From: JAUUSJ01 sp964439395
GTDB lineage: Bacteria > Bacillota > Clostridia > Lachnospirales > Lachnospiraceae
DNA: 64,000 bases
Assembly (NCBI GenBank): GCA_964439395.1
Contig: CAYTNV010000009.1
Coordinates: 1 to 64,000, forward strand
Direction: 5' to 3'
Shown: positions 63,302 through 64,000 of the stretch, in pieces
Numbering within the stretch: position 1 is the first letter of the stretch
Layout: each line of letters opens with the position of its first letter
Translations under genes and position numbers: made by a program
Notes under the pieces: generated by a model
Database searches by the model: none
Seen by the model: only the letters and a program-made list of their open reading frames with translations
Told to the model about the DNA's origin: nothing

Positions 63302-63718
63302 TTACTTTTCTCCTTTGAATATAAATAATTTACTGAATATATAATTCATTACAACTACAATAAAATTAGCTAGTATTTTGACCAAAACTGCATTATATCC
63401 CAATACTTCACTAAAAAGCCACATAATAAACACATCGGCTCCTAATGAAAGTAATCGGCATGATAAAAAAGCTGTGACTTCTCGAATCAATTCTCCAAAG
63501 GTCGTAGTAATACTCTCAAATACAAATATTTTATTCGTAATATAAGCGACTGCAACCGCCGCAATCCATGCAAATACTGTACTGACAATACTGTTGATTC
63601 CTAATAACTCATAGGAAATAAAAAAAGCAACAATATTTACAACCGTCGTCACTCCGCCAAAAAATAGATATAGAAAAATCTGTTTCCACCTTCTCCATAT
63701 TTTTTTTATCTGCTCCAT
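63302..63718 (-). CDS. GtrA-family membrane protein
   Basis: 138 residues with four membrane helices (about 13-35, 40-60, 76-98 and 105-128). LFFGGVTTVVNIVAFF and ANFIVVVMNYIFSKLFIF are typical of GtrA/DPMS_Mem flippases for lipid-linked sugars. First gene of the five-gene operon, two bases before the GT2. ATG 63718 has GAGGAAGAAAAA before it. Confidence 0.88.
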   Translation of the reverse strand: MEQIKKIWRRWKQIFLYLFFGGVTTVVNIVAFFISYELLGINSIVSTVFAWIAAVAVAYITNKIFVFESITTTFGELIREVTAFLSCRLLSLGADVFIMWLFSEVLGYNAVLVKILANFIVVVMNYIFSKLFIFKGEK

Positions 63719-64000
63719 TTTTTCTTCCTCTCTCTAGTAATAATAGTTAATCATCACCCAATAAGCTGTCTAGTAAATTTTATTTAACGTCATTTTTCTT
63801 AATATTTCTATATTTCACTAGATTACTTTATCCTACTTCGCTCTAGATTGCAACAAGATTTTTCTTAAGAAATTCTATCTAAAACAATTCCTTTATTATT
63901 TTTGAGAAAACATCTTTTATTTTATCATTAATTTTACCAGTTTTTTCCTTTTGTGCATGTTAGGTAAAACTAACCAAAATTTGATGCAAAAAACTATGCA
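63719..64000. other. Upstream region at the window end
   Basis: AT-rich, no gene recognised. It should hold the promoter of the gtrA operon, but no convincing boxes were found. Confidence 0.4.

Overview
The window reads as chromosome of a low-GC, spore-forming anaerobic Firmicute, most likely a Lachnospiraceae-type clostridium. The reasons are the AT-rich base use, strong GGAGG ribosome sites, a GerA-type germinant receptor, SipL-like and CotS-like spore genes, CwlD, Veg, a MecA-like protein, pyrophosphate-type phosphofructokinase and gene orders shared with Bacillus (veg..ispE and sua5-ywlE-rpiB-atp). No prophage, CRISPR array or intact transposon was seen. The sequence carries one assembly gap of exactly 100 N (19874-19973) inside a tandem repeat.

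Layout. 1-5000: a hairpin repeat, a cytidylate kinase-like gene, and a gerKA-KB-KC operon with a sigma-G-like promoter. 5000-10250: ribulokinase plus an AraM-AraL fusion, facing a LacI-type regulator across repeated TTGATTA operators. 10400-15700: GntR regulator, ispE, a stand-alone EIIA-Glc, a SipL-like spore protein, veg and a PrcB-like lipoprotein. 15800-20200: a large palindromic element, CotS-like and HD-domain genes, an aminotransferase and the 66-bp tandem hairpin array. 20400-27400: TPM and zinc-ribbon membrane proteins, a GtrB-like glycosyltransferase, BlaI/M56 sensor genes, a second BlaI and a candidate OMEGA-like RNA. 27600-36900: sua5, a degenerate ywlE, rpiB and the whole F-type ATP synthase operon, whose c subunit has the sodium-binding signature.

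37000-42000: cwlD, a small unknown gene, a mecA-like gene, DUF1858, tRNA-Ser(CGA) followed by an unidentified structured RNA, and a HAD phosphatase. 42300-50700: an L-ascorbate (ula) regulon in which UlaD is absent and an undescribed beta-propeller-like protein plus Rpe are present. 51000-58000: phosphofructokinase, two tandem L,D-transpeptidases and PNPase. 58400-63720: a translationally coupled operon GtrA - GT2 - LRR_5 protein - VWA protein - MoxR-type AAA+ ATPase.

The most interesting points are: the ula operon with its propeller protein and no UlaD; the OMEGA/HEARO-like RNA locus with no nuclease gene; the LRR/VWA/MoxR operon coupled to glycosyltransferases; the AraM-AraL fusion; the LMW phosphatase whose P-loop has lost both catalytic residues; and the sipL ribosome site that lies inside a terminator stem. 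Start codons were moved downstream from the longest reading frame wherever a clear ribosome site demanded it. All family assignments come from reading motifs, not from database searches.
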